The notes under the pieces: model-generated
Databases searched by the model: none
What the model saw: only the letters and a program-made list of their open reading frames with translations
Told to the model about the DNA's origin: nothing
Shown: positions 52,667 through 62,201 of the stretch, piece after piece
How positions within the stretch are numbered: position 1 is the stretch's first letter
How the letters are laid out: each line of letters starts with the position of its first letter
DNA from: Ruminiclostridium hungatei
GTDB lineage: Bacteria > Bacillota > Clostridia > Acetivibrionales > DSM-1351
NCBI RefSeq assembly: GCF_002051585.1
Contig: NZ_MZGX01000009.1
Location: forward strand, 99,599 to 163,598
Direction: 5' to 3'
DNA length: 64,000 nucleotides
Program-made: the position numbers and the translations under genes

Positions 52667-54211
52667 ATGGAAGAATATATCATTGAAATGCTAAATATAA
52701 CAAAAGAGTTTCCGGGAATCCTGGCAAACGATAATATTACCCTACAGCTTAAAAAAGGTGAAATCCATGCCTTACTGGGAGAAAACGGCGCCGGAAAATC
52801 CACTCTCATGAGTATTCTTTTTGGCTTGTATCAGGCTGAAACGGGTGAAATCCGCCTGAACGGAAGGCCCGTTAAAATCAATAATCCAAACGATGCCAAT
52901 TCACTTGGAATCGGCATGGTACATCAGCATTTCAAGCTTGTTGAAATCTTCACGGTACTGGAAAACATAATTCTGGGTGTTGAACCCAGCAAGGCAGGCT
53001 TTCTTCAGAAAGCGGAAGCCCGGGAAAAAGTACTGAGGCTCAGTGAAAAGTACGGCCTTAAAGTTGATCCCGACGCTTTGATTGAAAAAATCTCGGTGGG
53101 CATGCAGCAGCGTGTGGAAATCTTAAAGATGCTTTACCGTGAAAACGATATATTGATTTTTGACGAACCTACCGCCGTTCTGACTCCACAGGAGATTGAA
53201 GAGCTTATGGAAATAATGCGGGGGTTTGCCAGAGAGGGAAAATCAATATTGTTCATAACCCATAAATTAAATGAAATCATGGCCGTGGCCGACCGCTGCA
53301 CGGTTTTGTGGAAGGGCAGGTGCAAGGGCACTGTCGCTGTCAGGGATACCTCCAAGGAGGAGCTTTCAGAAATGATGGTGGGCCGGCAGGTTACCTTCAA
53401 AGTCGGCAAGAAGGACTCCCGGCCAGGCGAAGCGGTGCTTTCAGTGAAAAAGGTCACCATCCCCTCCAAAACTCATAAAAACAATGCAGTAAAAGCAGTC
53501 TCCTTTGAAGTAAGAGCAGGTGAAATAGTCTGCCTGGCAGGAATAGACGGCAATGGCCAGACGGAGTTTGTGGCCGGCCTGACAGGTCTTGAAAGACTGG
53601 GCAGCGGAAGCATCTCTCTTTGTGGAAAGAATATCACCAGAGCATCCATACGAAACCGTTCCAAATCTGGTATGAGCCACATTCCCGAGGATCGCCACAA
53701 GTACGGACTGGTGCTGGACTATACCCTTGAAGAAAACATGGTCATACAGCGGTATTGGGAAGCCGGGTTTCAGACGGCAGGCTTTATAAGGAATGCTGCG
53801 GTGCGCTCTTACTCTGAAAAGCTTATCAAGCAGTATGACGTCCGAAGCGGACAAGGCCCCGAGACAGTTGTGAGAAGCATGTCCGGGGGGAACCAGCAAA
53901 AAACCATCATTGCACGGGAAATTGACAAGAGGCATGAGCTGCTGGTGGCGGTTCAACCTACCAGAGGCCTTGACGTAGGCGCCATAGAATACATCCACAA
54001 ACAGCTTGTGGCCACCCGTGACGCAGGAAAAGCAGTACTTCTGGTGTCCCTGGAGCTTGAAGAGGTCATGAATGTCAGTGACCGTATTCTTGTAATGTTT
54101 GAGGGTGAAATAGTGGGCGAGCTGGACCCGGGGTCGACAACAATCCAGGAGCTGGGTCTTTACATGTCGGGAGCAAAACGTAACACTGTAAAGGAGATTG
54201 AAAATGCGTAA
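52667..54211 (+). CDS. Nucleoside ABC importer double ATP-binding protein (NupO-like)
   Basis: 514 residues with two fused ATPase halves. The first has Walker A GENGAGKST, signature ISVGMQQRVEI and Walker B ILIFDEPTAVL; the second has GIDGNGQTE in place of a Walker A, MSGGNQQKTII and the degenerate VAVQPTRGLD. This asymmetry is usual for the CUT2/BMP class ATPases. Overlaps the next permease gene by 8 bases. Confidence 0.95.
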   Translation: MEEYIIEMLNITKEFPGILANDNITLQLKKGEIHALLGENGAGKSTLMSILFGLYQAETGEIRLNGRPVKINNPNDANSLGIGMVHQHFKLVEIFTVLENIILGVEPSKAGFLQKAEAREKVLRLSEKYGLKVDPDALIEKISVGMQQRVEILKMLYRENDILIFDEPTAVLTPQEIEELMEIMRGFAREGKSILFITHKLNEIMAVADRCTVLWKGRCKGTVAVRDTSKEELSEMMVGRQVTFKVGKKDSRPGEAVLSVKKVTIPSKTHKNNAVKAVSFEVRAGEIVCLAGIDGNGQTEFVAGLTGLERLGSGSISLCGKNITRASIRNRSKSGMSHIPEDRHKYGLVLDYTLEENMVIQRYWEAGFQTAGFIRNAAVRSYSEKLIKQYDVRSGQGPETVVRSMSGGNQQKTIIAREIDKRHELLVAVQPTRGLDVGAIEYIHKQLVATRDAGKAVLLVSLELEEVMNVSDRILVMFEGEIVGELDPGSTTIQELGLYMSGAKRNTVKEIENA

Positions 54212-55394
54212 CAATACAGTTTCTTCAACCGGAAAATTCGATTTTAAAAGGCTGTCTGGAAACAAAGGCTTTTCAGCCTTTACAGCCGCACTTCTGGCAA
54301 TTTTTCTGGGTTTGATTTTCGGTTTTGCAGTAATGGTTACCGCCAGTCCCGAAAATTCCCTTGCCGGCTTTCAAATGGTTCTCCTGGGAGGATTTAGGCG
54401 AATAGGTGATGTTTTATACTTTGCTACTCCCATATTAATGACAGGTCTTGCCGTAGGCTTTGCCTTCAAAATGGGCTTGTTTAACATCGGAGCCTCGGGA
54501 CAGTACACAATGGGAATGTTTTTTGCACTGTATGCCGGCTTTATGTGGGATTTGCCGGCCAGCTTCCACTGGGGGGTCTGTGTTCTGGCAGGTATGGCCG
54601 GCGGTATGCTTTGGGGCTTCATTCCCGGTATATTCAAGGCTTTGCTTAATGTTAACGAAGTCATAACCTCCATAATGTTCAACTATATAGGGATGTACCT
54701 GGTGGACATGCTCGTTCAGAGCAACTCGGCCATGTATATTTCCTCCAAGACGCGAACCGCCTACCTGCCGGGTTCTGCACAGTTGCCCTCTCTGGGCATT
54801 GAAAATTCCAGCCTTAACATCTCTTTTATAATAGGCCTTGCAGTTGCTCTTGTCTTATATGTTGTTCTGGACAAAACCACCTTTGGCTATGAACTCAAGG
54901 CCACCGGCCATAACAAGTATGCCGCAGCCTATGCCGGAATGAACGGAAAACGCAACATAATACTTACAATGGTTATTGCCGGCGGCATGGCAGGACTTGG
55001 AGGCGCCTTTGCCATTCTGGCGCCATCCACCATAGAAGGCAGCAGCATGACCTATGAACCTATAAATATTATTGCAGCCAACGGCTTTAACGGTATAGCA
55101 GTAGCGCTGCTTGGAAACAGCAGCCCCATAGGAATCATTTTCTCAGCTTTATTCATTTCACATATACAGCGCGGAGGCACACTGGCAAGCCTTTACGGCT
55201 TTAAACCCGAAATTATCGACGTGGTTATTGCAGTCATCATTTACTTTTCGGCCTTTGCCATGCTGATGAATTCAGCCGTGGGAAGGTTTTTCAAAGGGCG
55301 CGGAAGGGGCCCTGCTCAAGTAGAACCTGCTGCCGCGGAAGGCACTGCCGGGTTAAACAAAGCAGGACCTGTTGATGAAAAGAAGGAGGTGTAA
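54204..55394 (+). CDS. Nucleoside ABC importer permease, first subunit (NupP-like)
   Basis: 396 residues with about ten membrane helices of the BPD_transp_2 family (FKMGLFNIGASGQYTMG). The C-terminus adds a Gly/Ala/Pro-rich cytoplasmic tail (about 360-396). ATG at 54204 has AAGGAG 7 bases upstream and overlaps the ATPase stop; the TTG six bases earlier is less likely. With the next gene it forms the membrane channel. Confidence 0.94.
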   Translation: MRNNTVSSTGKFDFKRLSGNKGFSAFTAALLAIFLGLIFGFAVMVTASPENSLAGFQMVLLGGFRRIGDVLYFATPILMTGLAVGFAFKMGLFNIGASGQYTMGMFFALYAGFMWDLPASFHWGVCVLAGMAGGMLWGFIPGIFKALLNVNEVITSIMFNYIGMYLVDMLVQSNSAMYISSKTRTAYLPGSAQLPSLGIENSSLNISFIIGLAVALVLYVVLDKTTFGYELKATGHNKYAAAYAGMNGKRNIILTMVIAGGMAGLGGAFAILAPSTIEGSSMTYEPINIIAANGFNGIAVALLGNSSPIGIIFSALFISHIQRGGTLASLYGFKPEIIDVVIAVIIYFSAFAMLMNSAVGRFFKGRGRGPAQVEPAAAEGTAGLNKAGPVDEKKEV

Positions 55395-55398
55395 ATTC

Positions 55399-56364
55399 AT
55401 GGATACAATATATTACTTAATTCAAAATACGCTTCCGGTAGCCATTCCACTGCTTCTGGTGGCATTGGGCGGTATGTTCAGCGAACGCAGCGGTGTCATA
55501 AATATCGCCCTTGAGGGTATTATGCTCTTCGGCGCCCTGTTCGGGTGTCTCTCCGTTTATCTTATCCAGGGCAATTCCCTGAATCCCCAGTTGATATTGC
55601 TTTTGGGCATGCTGGTATCGGCGGCGGCAGGTTTTGTATATTCCCTGCTGCTCTCTTTTGCCGCAGTGAATTTAAAGGCGGATCAAACCATTACCGGAAC
55701 AGCTCTTAACATGCTGGTTCCGGCTGCAATGCTGCTCTTTGCAAAAATGTATTTCAACAGCGATGGAATAACCACGGATGTGGATTTTTACGTTAAAGGT
55801 ATTCCGGGCTTGAAAACCATACCGGTTCTGGGCAGGATGTTTTTCCAGAATACCTATATAACTGTTTATATAGGTACATTGTTCCTTGTCATTGCCACGG
55901 TAATCTTTTACAGGACCAGGTTCGGGCTTCGCCTCCGCTCCTGCGGTGAACATCCGCAGGCAGCAGATTCCGTTGGTATAAATGTCTATTTTATGCGATA
56001 TGCAGGTGTAAGCATTTCAGGAATTCTGGGAGGTATGGGGGGCTTTTTCTACGCAGTCGGAGTTATGGACGGAAACATAAACGGACACACAGGCGTGGCA
56101 GGTTTCGGGTTTCTTGCACTGGCTGTAATGATATTTGGACAGTGGAAACCCATAAAGATACTTTTTGCAGCGCTGTTTTTCGCCTTCCTGCGGACGCTGG
56201 CCTATTCCATAGCGCTTATTCCCTTCCTGTATGCGCTGGATATCAACCAGACCTTTTACAAAATGCTGCCCTACCTTGCAACAATGGTAGTTCTCGCCTT
56301 TACCTCCAAAAGGTCAAGGGCACCCAAAGCAGAGGGCATTCCCTATGACAAGGGGCAGAGGTAA
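55399..56364 (+). CDS. Nucleoside ABC importer permease, second subunit (NupQ-like)
   Basis: 321 residues with eight to nine helices and the family motif SERSGVINIALEGIMLFGAL near the N-terminus. ATG at 55399 has GGAGGTG 7 bases upstream; the longer frame starting in the previous gene is rejected. Last gene of the importer operon. Confidence 0.94.
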   Translation: MDTIYYLIQNTLPVAIPLLLVALGGMFSERSGVINIALEGIMLFGALFGCLSVYLIQGNSLNPQLILLLGMLVSAAAGFVYSLLLSFAAVNLKADQTITGTALNMLVPAAMLLFAKMYFNSDGITTDVDFYVKGIPGLKTIPVLGRMFFQNTYITVYIGTLFLVIATVIFYRTRFGLRLRSCGEHPQAADSVGINVYFMRYAGVSISGILGGMGGFFYAVGVMDGNINGHTGVAGFGFLALAVMIFGQWKPIKILFAALFFAFLRTLAYSIALIPFLYALDINQTFYKMLPYLATMVVLAFTSKRSRAPKAEGIPYDKGQR

Positions 56365-56404
56365 ATCGGAAGCAGGCACCTTCAACCTGAAAAACACGGG
56401 CTTA

Positions 56405-56779
56405 TTACCTCAAGGTCTTTAATTTCAGCAGGTGTATGCTGACGCCTATGCCTACAAGTACAAGAAATATTATTAAATGCATGCTTCCTGCCACATACAT
56501 GGATATTGCCAGCGAAAGCCACAGGGACACCAGGGCGGTTATTTTCACATTTCTTTTTACAGCCCTGTGTGTGGTATAGTTGTATAAAAGCCTTCCAAAC
56601 AGCCTGTGATTCATCAGCCACCTGTGCAGCCTGTCCGAACTGCGGATATAGCAGAAGGAGGCCAGCAGCAGAAAAGGTGTTGTGGGAAGCAGCGGGACAA
56701 CAACTCCAATCATACCCAAAGCCAGGGCTATGGAGCCTATTCCCAGCAATATATATTTTTTTATGCCATTGGTAGCCAA
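56405..56779 (-). CDS. DUF454 (YbaN-like) inner membrane protein
   Basis: 124 residues with two or three membrane helices (about 6-35, 78-116) and the DUF454 signature LPLLPTTPFLLLASFCY. Homologues (E. coli YbaN) are small membrane proteins of unknown role. I prefer the TTG start at 56779 because AAGGAGG lies 6 bases upstream; the frame upstream is open but unsupported. Convergent with the nucleoside importer operon. Confidence 0.85.
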   Translation of the reverse strand: MATNGIKKYILLGIGSIALALGMIGVVVPLLPTTPFLLLASFCYIRSSDRLHRWLMNHRLFGRLLYNYTTHRAVKRNVKITALVSLWLSLAISMYVAGSMHLIIFLVLVGIGVSIHLLKLKTLR

Positions 56780-57069
56780 CTGTCGCCTCCTTATGAATGC
56801 CGCACTCCAAATATGATATTTCTTAACTTTCCGGTAACAGGCAGGGTTCCTGTATTGGTTCTTTTGCAGCCTGTTTAAAATTCCCCTCAATACTTCTATT
56901 CCTACTATAAGTCAACACCCGCACAGTTGCAACAGGCTTCCGCTTTATATCCGGCTCCTGCCCCATGTGCCCGGCAGGGTATTTTCCACTTAAAGGGTTC
57001 TTATTTTTATTTTTTAATGATATAATTTTATAGGATAGCATGCTAATTCTGTATAAAAGGATGTAAAAA

Positions 57070-57933
57070 GTGATTAAAAACATATATGACCAGAAAAAAA
57101 CCGTATTTTCTCTGGAGGTATTCCCTCCTAAAAATGATGTTGATATTCCGGCAATTTATGAGGCCTTGGATCAGTTCAAGCAATTAAACCTTGATTTTAT
57201 CAGCATTACATATGGTGCAGGCGGCGGCACCCGGAAAAGGACCCTGGATATAGCGTCCTATGTTCAGAACAGGTGCAATATGGATGCCTTGGCCCATTTG
57301 ACCTGTGTTTCTCTTGATGAAGAGCTTTTGTCAAAATTGACTGAGGAGTTCGGAAAAAATAATATAAACAACATATTGGCACTTCGTGGTGACCGTCCCA
57401 AGGATATGCCTGACAGTGTGTATCTCAGCAGACCTTACAAGTATGCTTCCCATTTGGTATCACTTCTGAGGGCAAATCCCCATATGTGTGTGGGAGGGGC
57501 CTGCTATCCGGAAATCCATCCGGAATCAGGCAGTCAGGAAGCGGATCTGCATTATCTGAAAGCAAAAGTTGAAGCAGGCACGGACTTTTTAATAACCCAA
57601 CTGTTTTTTGACAACACAAGGTTTTACAGGTTTTTTGAAAAAATACGCAGCACCGGAATATCCGTACCTGTGTCGGCAGGTATTATGCCCATTACTTCCA
57701 TAAATCAGATCAAGACCATAGTTGAATTGTCAGGAGCCAATATTCCTCAAGACCTCAGTGAGATATTTGTTAAATATGAAGATAGTCCCGAGGATTTTAA
57801 AAAGGCCGGCATAGAATATGCTGCCAGACAGATCAGCCAGCTATTGAGCTACGGTGTCCAGGGTGTTCATCTCTATACCCTCAATAAGGTTGACGTGAGC
57901 ACCGCAATATTTGAGAACCTGGGGCTGCTGTGA
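57070..57933 (+). CDS. metF: Methylenetetrahydrofolate reductase
   Basis: 287 residues of the FAD-dependent MetF barrel: SLEVFPPKND, SITYGAGGGTRKRT, LALRGD and the QLFFD strand. It reduces 5,10-methylene-THF to 5-methyl-THF for methionine synthesis. GTG start with AAAGGATG 6 bases upstream. There is no MetV or Rnf partner adjacent, so it is probably the stand-alone NADH- or ferredoxin-linked form. Convergent with the following phosphatase gene. Confidence 0.95.
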   Translation: MIKNIYDQKKTVFSLEVFPPKNDVDIPAIYEALDQFKQLNLDFISITYGAGGGTRKRTLDIASYVQNRCNMDALAHLTCVSLDEELLSKLTEEFGKNNINNILALRGDRPKDMPDSVYLSRPYKYASHLVSLLRANPHMCVGGACYPEIHPESGSQEADLHYLKAKVEAGTDFLITQLFFDNTRFYRFFEKIRSTGISVPVSAGIMPITSINQIKTIVELSGANIPQDLSEIFVKYEDSPEDFKKAGIEYAARQISQLLSYGVQGVHLYTLNKVDVSTAIFENLGLL

Positions 57934-57959
57934 GTGTGACCGCTTAATCTGCTTCTTTT

Positions 57960-59696
57960 TCAACTGACCTGGAGCATAAAGAAGGTTACATCATCCTTTA
58001 GTCCGCCGTTATCTGTAAAATATTTGATTTTGTCGTTCAACTCCCTGTAGAGCTCATGGTTTCCATTACCGCTGTGCTCTATAAGGAGTTTTTTCAATTG
58101 CTCCACGTCAAAATTTTTACCGGTCTGCTTGCTGTTCAATTCAACAAGTCCGTCGGTATAGAAAAATACCTTGTCTCCGTCTTCCAGCCGTATTTTTTTG
58201 TCTATGTAATCCGCAGGGCATATCTCAGCCAGGTTGCAAATCGGCAAGCCCTTTATTTCCACCTCCACCACCTGACTATGGCTTTTGACAATAATCGGCT
58301 GCGCATTCATGCCCGCCGACGAATATACAAGCTCCCTGGTTTCCATATTGTAAATTGCATAAAAAACCAGGATATAGGTATCATCCTTGAAATGAACCTT
58401 GTTGTATAATTCATAAAGGTTCTCCAGTACCTGGGCGGGATTGATGATTTCAGTACGGTTTCCCTCAACCTCACGTGTGGTTTTTATGCTTTGATTCAAA
58501 AAAACAGTGAGCATCGCTGCAGGAACTCCATGTCCCGAAACATCTCCTATATACATTCCGATATTTTTCTCATCCAGCCTGAAAATGTTGTAGAAGTCTC
58601 CGCTGACCCTTTCCGCAGGATAGTAGTGGGCTATGAAGGTCACTTTGTCATTGTCCGGCAATTTATCGGGCAGAATGGCCTTTTGTATGTCACGGGCATA
58701 TTCCAAATCCTCCAGCAGCTTCCGGTTTATTTTGGCCAGGTCCTTGGTGCGTTCCTCCACCAGCTTGTTCAGATTCCTGGCATCAGCCTTTATTTTACTT
58801 TTGGCTTCATAAAGAGCCATATAGGGTTTTTGAATATTATTTACAAAAGCAACTCTGAATACCAGAAAATAAGATATGAATTTATATACATGGCCCAAAT
58901 AGTTATATATATCGTAAACCGAATAATATCTTAAAAAGGCCAGCTCACTGAATATGCTTGCAGTAATTGCAATCGCGAACACAAGGTTGGTGTCGTCCCT
59001 GTGCTTTATGTACTGCTGCAGGAACCTGATGCCCGAAAAGGCCAGAAACAGCATTACTACATATTCAAGTATCCTCTTTATAAAGGTAACTCCTTTACCC
59101 TCCTCATACATTTCAGGGAGAAACCCGGGAAAGTAGGTTGCAAGCACCAGCGTTCCCAAAATGAATACAATAGAAATACCCAGGATGATTCTTTTATCAA
59201 TCCGGCACCTCTTATTTATCTTGATAAAGCTCATGGCAGTTATCCCTATGGCTCCGACCAGCCTGGCTATAATCCAGAAGGTGGTGGCCCGGTTTGCCGT
59301 ATCGTTTTTCACAAGAAAGTCAGCCATCCCCTTGAAGCTGAGAGTGTGAAATATATCAATGCTCCCCATTACAAGAAACACATGAGCGGCCACCAGGCCT
59401 CTTAACCGATGATTCTGATTGTATGAATAATAAGGCAGGATGAATACACAAAAAGAAACCAGTATGCTTATGAACTCAAACATGGTGTGCCAGGACAGAT
59501 AAGCCACCGGGCTTACTGCTCTTTCAAAATAATGTTCAAAAAGATATATGAACTTGAAAAGCACTATTGAAAAAAACAGTACGAAAACCAACCAGAGCAA
59601 TTTTTTATATTCAAGCAACTTCTTATATGTACCGTCTATATGCAAGACATCACCGCCCACAAAGTTTGGATATCCTAAAGCCGAATCTTTTGTCAA
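57960..59696 (-). CDS. MASE3 sensor with SpoIIE-like PP2C phosphatase domain
   Basis: 578 residues: seven or eight membrane helices of a MASE3-type sensory domain (about 30-290), a coiled-coil linker (295-335) and a SpoIIE/RsbU-like PP2C phosphatase (about 340-578; RVSGDFYNIF, GDVSGHGVPAAML, SSAGMNAQP, LKDDVTFFML with metal-binding Asp). It would dephosphorylate an anti-anti-sigma factor in response to a membrane signal. TTG at 59696 is the longest start; an in-frame TTG at about 59642 after GGCGGTG is an alternative. No partner switch genes are adjacent. Confidence 0.88.
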   Translation of the reverse strand: MTKDSALGYPNFVGGDVLHIDGTYKKLLEYKKLLWLVFVLFFSIVLFKFIYLFEHYFERAVSPVAYLSWHTMFEFISILVSFCVFILPYYSYNQNHRLRGLVAAHVFLVMGSIDIFHTLSFKGMADFLVKNDTANRATTFWIIARLVGAIGITAMSFIKINKRCRIDKRIILGISIVFILGTLVLATYFPGFLPEMYEEGKGVTFIKRILEYVVMLFLAFSGIRFLQQYIKHRDDTNLVFAIAITASIFSELAFLRYYSVYDIYNYLGHVYKFISYFLVFRVAFVNNIQKPYMALYEAKSKIKADARNLNKLVEERTKDLAKINRKLLEDLEYARDIQKAILPDKLPDNDKVTFIAHYYPAERVSGDFYNIFRLDEKNIGMYIGDVSGHGVPAAMLTVFLNQSIKTTREVEGNRTEIINPAQVLENLYELYNKVHFKDDTYILVFYAIYNMETRELVYSSAGMNAQPIIVKSHSQVVEVEIKGLPICNLAEICPADYIDKKIRLEDGDKVFFYTDGLVELNSKQTGKNFDVEQLKKLLIEHSGNGNHELYRELNDKIKYFTDNGGLKDDVTFFMLQVS

Positions 59697-59933
59697 AACA
59701 AATTTAATATATATTCACTTAACAATTTTAGCATAAAACACCATTTTATCAAAGCCCGCAGCATGTATACTTTTTCATACATTGCCACACATTGCCGCAT
59801 TGAAAACCGTGTATATTTGAAGCTATGATAAATTGTATTAATTTGAGAACATGGCTTATGACATATTAAGCATATATTGTTTCGTTCGCCCATAAACATA
59901 GTAATACGCAAAGTTAAGTCTAGGAGGGATTTT

Positions 59934-60521
59934 ATGCAGTTGAAAGGAATTAAGATAGGCTATGGATTTACCGGAGCATACTGTGTATTTCATCAGGTCT
60001 TCCCTCAATTGGAGGCGTTGGTGAACGAGGGAGCAGAAGTTGTCCCCGTCGTCTCTTATCAGGTTGCCGTAACGGATTCCCGTTATGGTTGTGCTGAAGA
60101 TTTTCTGAAGAAAATGAAAAACACCTGCGGAAAAGATGCAATCAAAACAATGTCGGATGCAGAACTTTACAATAAGCAGGAATCACCTTTAGATATGCTT
60201 GTTATTTCTCCCTGTACAGGCTGCAGTCTGTCCAAGCTGGCAGACGGCGCCACGGATACCCCTGTCCTGATGATGGCAAAGGAGATGTTCAGAAACAACA
60301 AGCCTGTCCTGCTGGGAATCGCCACAAATGACGGCCTTGGAATAAGCGCCAAAAATATAGGGGTGCTGCTCTCTGCTAAAAATGTCTATTTCATTCCCTT
60401 TGGGCAGGATGATCCCCTGGCTAAACCCCTTTCACTGATATCAAAATTTGAGCTTACAGTGCCCTCGGTTATTGAGGCTATGAAGAGAGAACAATTGCAG
60501 CCGGTACTTGAGAAATATTAA
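59934..60521 (+). CDS. spoVFB: Dipicolinate synthase subunit B
   Basis: 195 residues of the flavoprotein-like DpaB family (GYGFTGAYCVF, VISPCTGCSLSKLADG, GIATNDGLG). With DpaA it makes dipicolinic acid in the mother cell during sporulation. ATG at 59934 has AGGAGG 6 bases upstream. The usual dpaA gene is not adjacent, so it must lie elsewhere or the pathway differs. Followed directly by a strong hairpin within a repeat. Confidence 0.93.
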   Translation: MQLKGIKIGYGFTGAYCVFHQVFPQLEALVNEGAEVVPVVSYQVAVTDSRYGCAEDFLKKMKNTCGKDAIKTMSDAELYNKQESPLDMLVISPCTGCSLSKLADGATDTPVLMMAKEMFRNNKPVLLGIATNDGLGISAKNIGVLLSAKNVYFIPFGQDDPLAKPLSLISKFELTVPSVIEAMKREQLQPVLEKY

Positions 60522-60544
60522 AAAAAGCGAGTGGCCTCAATTAA

Positions 60545-60685
60545 GCTGGTACTCCCATACGAATTTAAATCAATGTCAAGTGTTCTCCAGCTTTGCCTGA
60601 CACACTGCACTATAAAAGAGCTTACAAATTGTGTAAGCTCTTTTATAGTGCTTCCCATTGATTTAAATTGTACCGGTGTACCAGC
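60545..60685. repeat. Nested palindromic repeat containing a terminator hairpin
   Basis: Outer arms beginning GCTGGTAC (60545) and ending GTACCAGC (60685) share ATTTAAATCAATG. Inside, CACTATAAAAGAGCTTACA and its perfect complement form a 19-bp stem with 5-base loop (60608-60650), able to terminate dpaB and the convergent lipoprotein gene. Its outer arm recurs at 61902-61940. Confidence 0.75.
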
Positions 60686-60730
60686 GCATCAAATATACTT
60701 GTCTGCAATGACCTCCAGCGATTACTCACT

Positions 60731-61270
60731 TTATTTTGTTATTTTGCTTTCTACATTATCGGGGCGGTAAATGCCTGCACATTTATGTATGAAACCCCAA
60801 TCAAACTCTTTTTCTTCATCTGACTCCTTAATTATCTGAAGCATGTAAAGTCCTATATTATCAGGATTTTTAGCATCAACTAACTTATCGATAAAAAACA
60901 CTATGTATTTATCTTTATCTGTTGTAACTGTATACTTACATTTCAATTCGCTGGTCCTTTCGTCATCTTCATTCAAACCAGAACCTTCACGTGCCACATT
61001 CTTTGATATAATTTTACCTTCATACAAGTTTATTATGTAATCAATACCACCATCCATATCATTCGCCTCTTTTAATGCATTAGGTGAAAACATTTTCTTT
61101 AAACTTTCTTTATCCTTATTCTCCAATGCTTCTATGATTTTCTGAAAACGTGTATCCGCAATTTTTTTATCATCCCTTGCAAATCGTCCGGCTTGAAAAA
61201 AACTACATGCTGACAAACTCAGGGAAAATACTATAACGGTTGTAAGTACTAATAACTTCTTAATATTCAT
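60731..61270 (-). CDS. Lipoprotein, DUF5104-like
   Basis: 179 residues: signal peptide with lipobox Cys22 (LSACS), then a compact alpha/beta domain with a DKDKYIVFFID-type strand and DWGFIHKC near the end, resembling DUF5104. Proteins of this type are often encoded beside RHS or other polymorphic toxin genes, where some are immunity or accessory lipoproteins; here an RHS remnant lies immediately upstream. Role inferred only from context. Confidence 0.75.
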   Translation of the reverse strand: MNIKKLLVLTTVIVFSLSLSACSFFQAGRFARDDKKIADTRFQKIIEALENKDKESLKKMFSPNALKEANDMDGGIDYIINLYEGKIISKNVAREGSGLNEDDERTSELKCKYTVTTDKDKYIVFFIDKLVDAKNPDNIGLYMLQIIKESDEEKEFDWGFIHKCAGIYRPDNVESKITK

Positions 61271-61359
61271 AATTCTCTCCTTAATTAAATTCTTACTTGC
61301 AGTAGTGTGGAATTTAAAAGTTAGCCTTTAACAATACCACACCACTGATGTCTTAAATA

Positions 61360-61908
61360 TTACCATTTAAACTTTGCAATATAATTATCAGTATCGAAAT
61401 ACCACATAGTATCCTTCATATTTGTAATGGCTTCCAGCTTGTTTGCAGCATTGTACCGGTATGTGGTCTTATTCCCGTTTGAATAGGTCAGCGACTGCCT
61501 GTTGCCATTAGCGTCATATGCATAGGTTGCGGTGAGAAGCCCGTTTTCAAACACCTTTTCCAATCTGTTCATATTGTCATATGTATAAGCGGTATTTGTT
61601 TTTACCGCTCCGTTTTGCTTTACTGCCAGTGATTTACGGTTATTTGCCGCATCATAGGTGTACTCCTTCGTAACTCCATTTGACAGAACTTCCTTTACCA
61701 ACCGTCCCAGGTCATCATAATAATATGCTGTACCTGTTCCTCCGCCATTCATTGTATTTACATTCCCTGTCAGGGTATAAGTATAGGAATATGAGCTGTT
61801 AACTGCCGGATTTTCAGAATTTTCGACCGATTTGGCCAATAGCCTTCCCAGTACGTCGTAGTTCATTTTCAGCAGGCTGCCGTTTTTATCCAAGTATAAA
61901 TAATTAAG
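61360..61908 (-). pseudogene. Orphan RHS/YD-repeat fragment
   Basis: An open frame with at least six YD repeats (TYTLTGNVNT, YYDDLGRLVKEV, YAYDANGNRQSL and others) but without signal peptide, RHS core box or start. Upstream it is cut by repeat sequence at about 61902-61908, where the frame meets a stop; downstream it ends after YRYNAANKLEA with a short unrelated tail. It looks like a displaced C-terminal cassette of the RHS gene at 62687. Confidence 0.7.
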
Positions 61909-61970
61909 CTGCTATTCCCATACCAATTTAAATCAATGGGTTACACAAAGAGCTTACTTGAAATAATATG
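61902..61970. repeat. Fragment of the repeat found at 60545
   Basis: AATTAAGCTGCTATTCCCATACC followed by AATTTAAATCAATGGG matches the left arm at 60538-60575, then AGCTTACTTGAAATAATATGG matches the interior of the palindrome at 10508. It interrupts the orphan RHS frame. Confidence 0.6.
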
Positions 61971-62145
61971 GTTCACAATAAGTATTATCGCCGTTGCAGC
62001 GACTCGACCATCCTGGTCTCGTGTGCTGCTTAAAGTAACATCCATTACTTTACCTTCTAAAATACTTGCTGTCCACATAGTATAAGTGGTGGCAGTTGCA
62101 TTCAAAGCCTTTTTTCTCGAACTCCTAACACAGTGGTAAAGAAAA

Positions 62146-62184
62146 AGCCCTGACAGAGTATTTTTGATATGCTCTATCAAGGCT
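62146..62184 (-). terminator. Terminator after candidate immunity gene
   Basis: On the minus strand AGCCTTGATAGAG pairs with CTCTGTCAGGGCT (two mismatches or wobbles), followed by TTTTTCTTT. Confidence 0.75.
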
Positions 62185-62201
62185 ATTTTCACTATTAGTG
62201 T

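Noticed and set aside
61941..62192. 83-residue minus-strand open frame
   Set aside because: It begins inside the terminator of the immunity gene, has no ribosome binding site and runs into repeat sequence. Its middle may be a decayed coding remnant but nothing can be supported.
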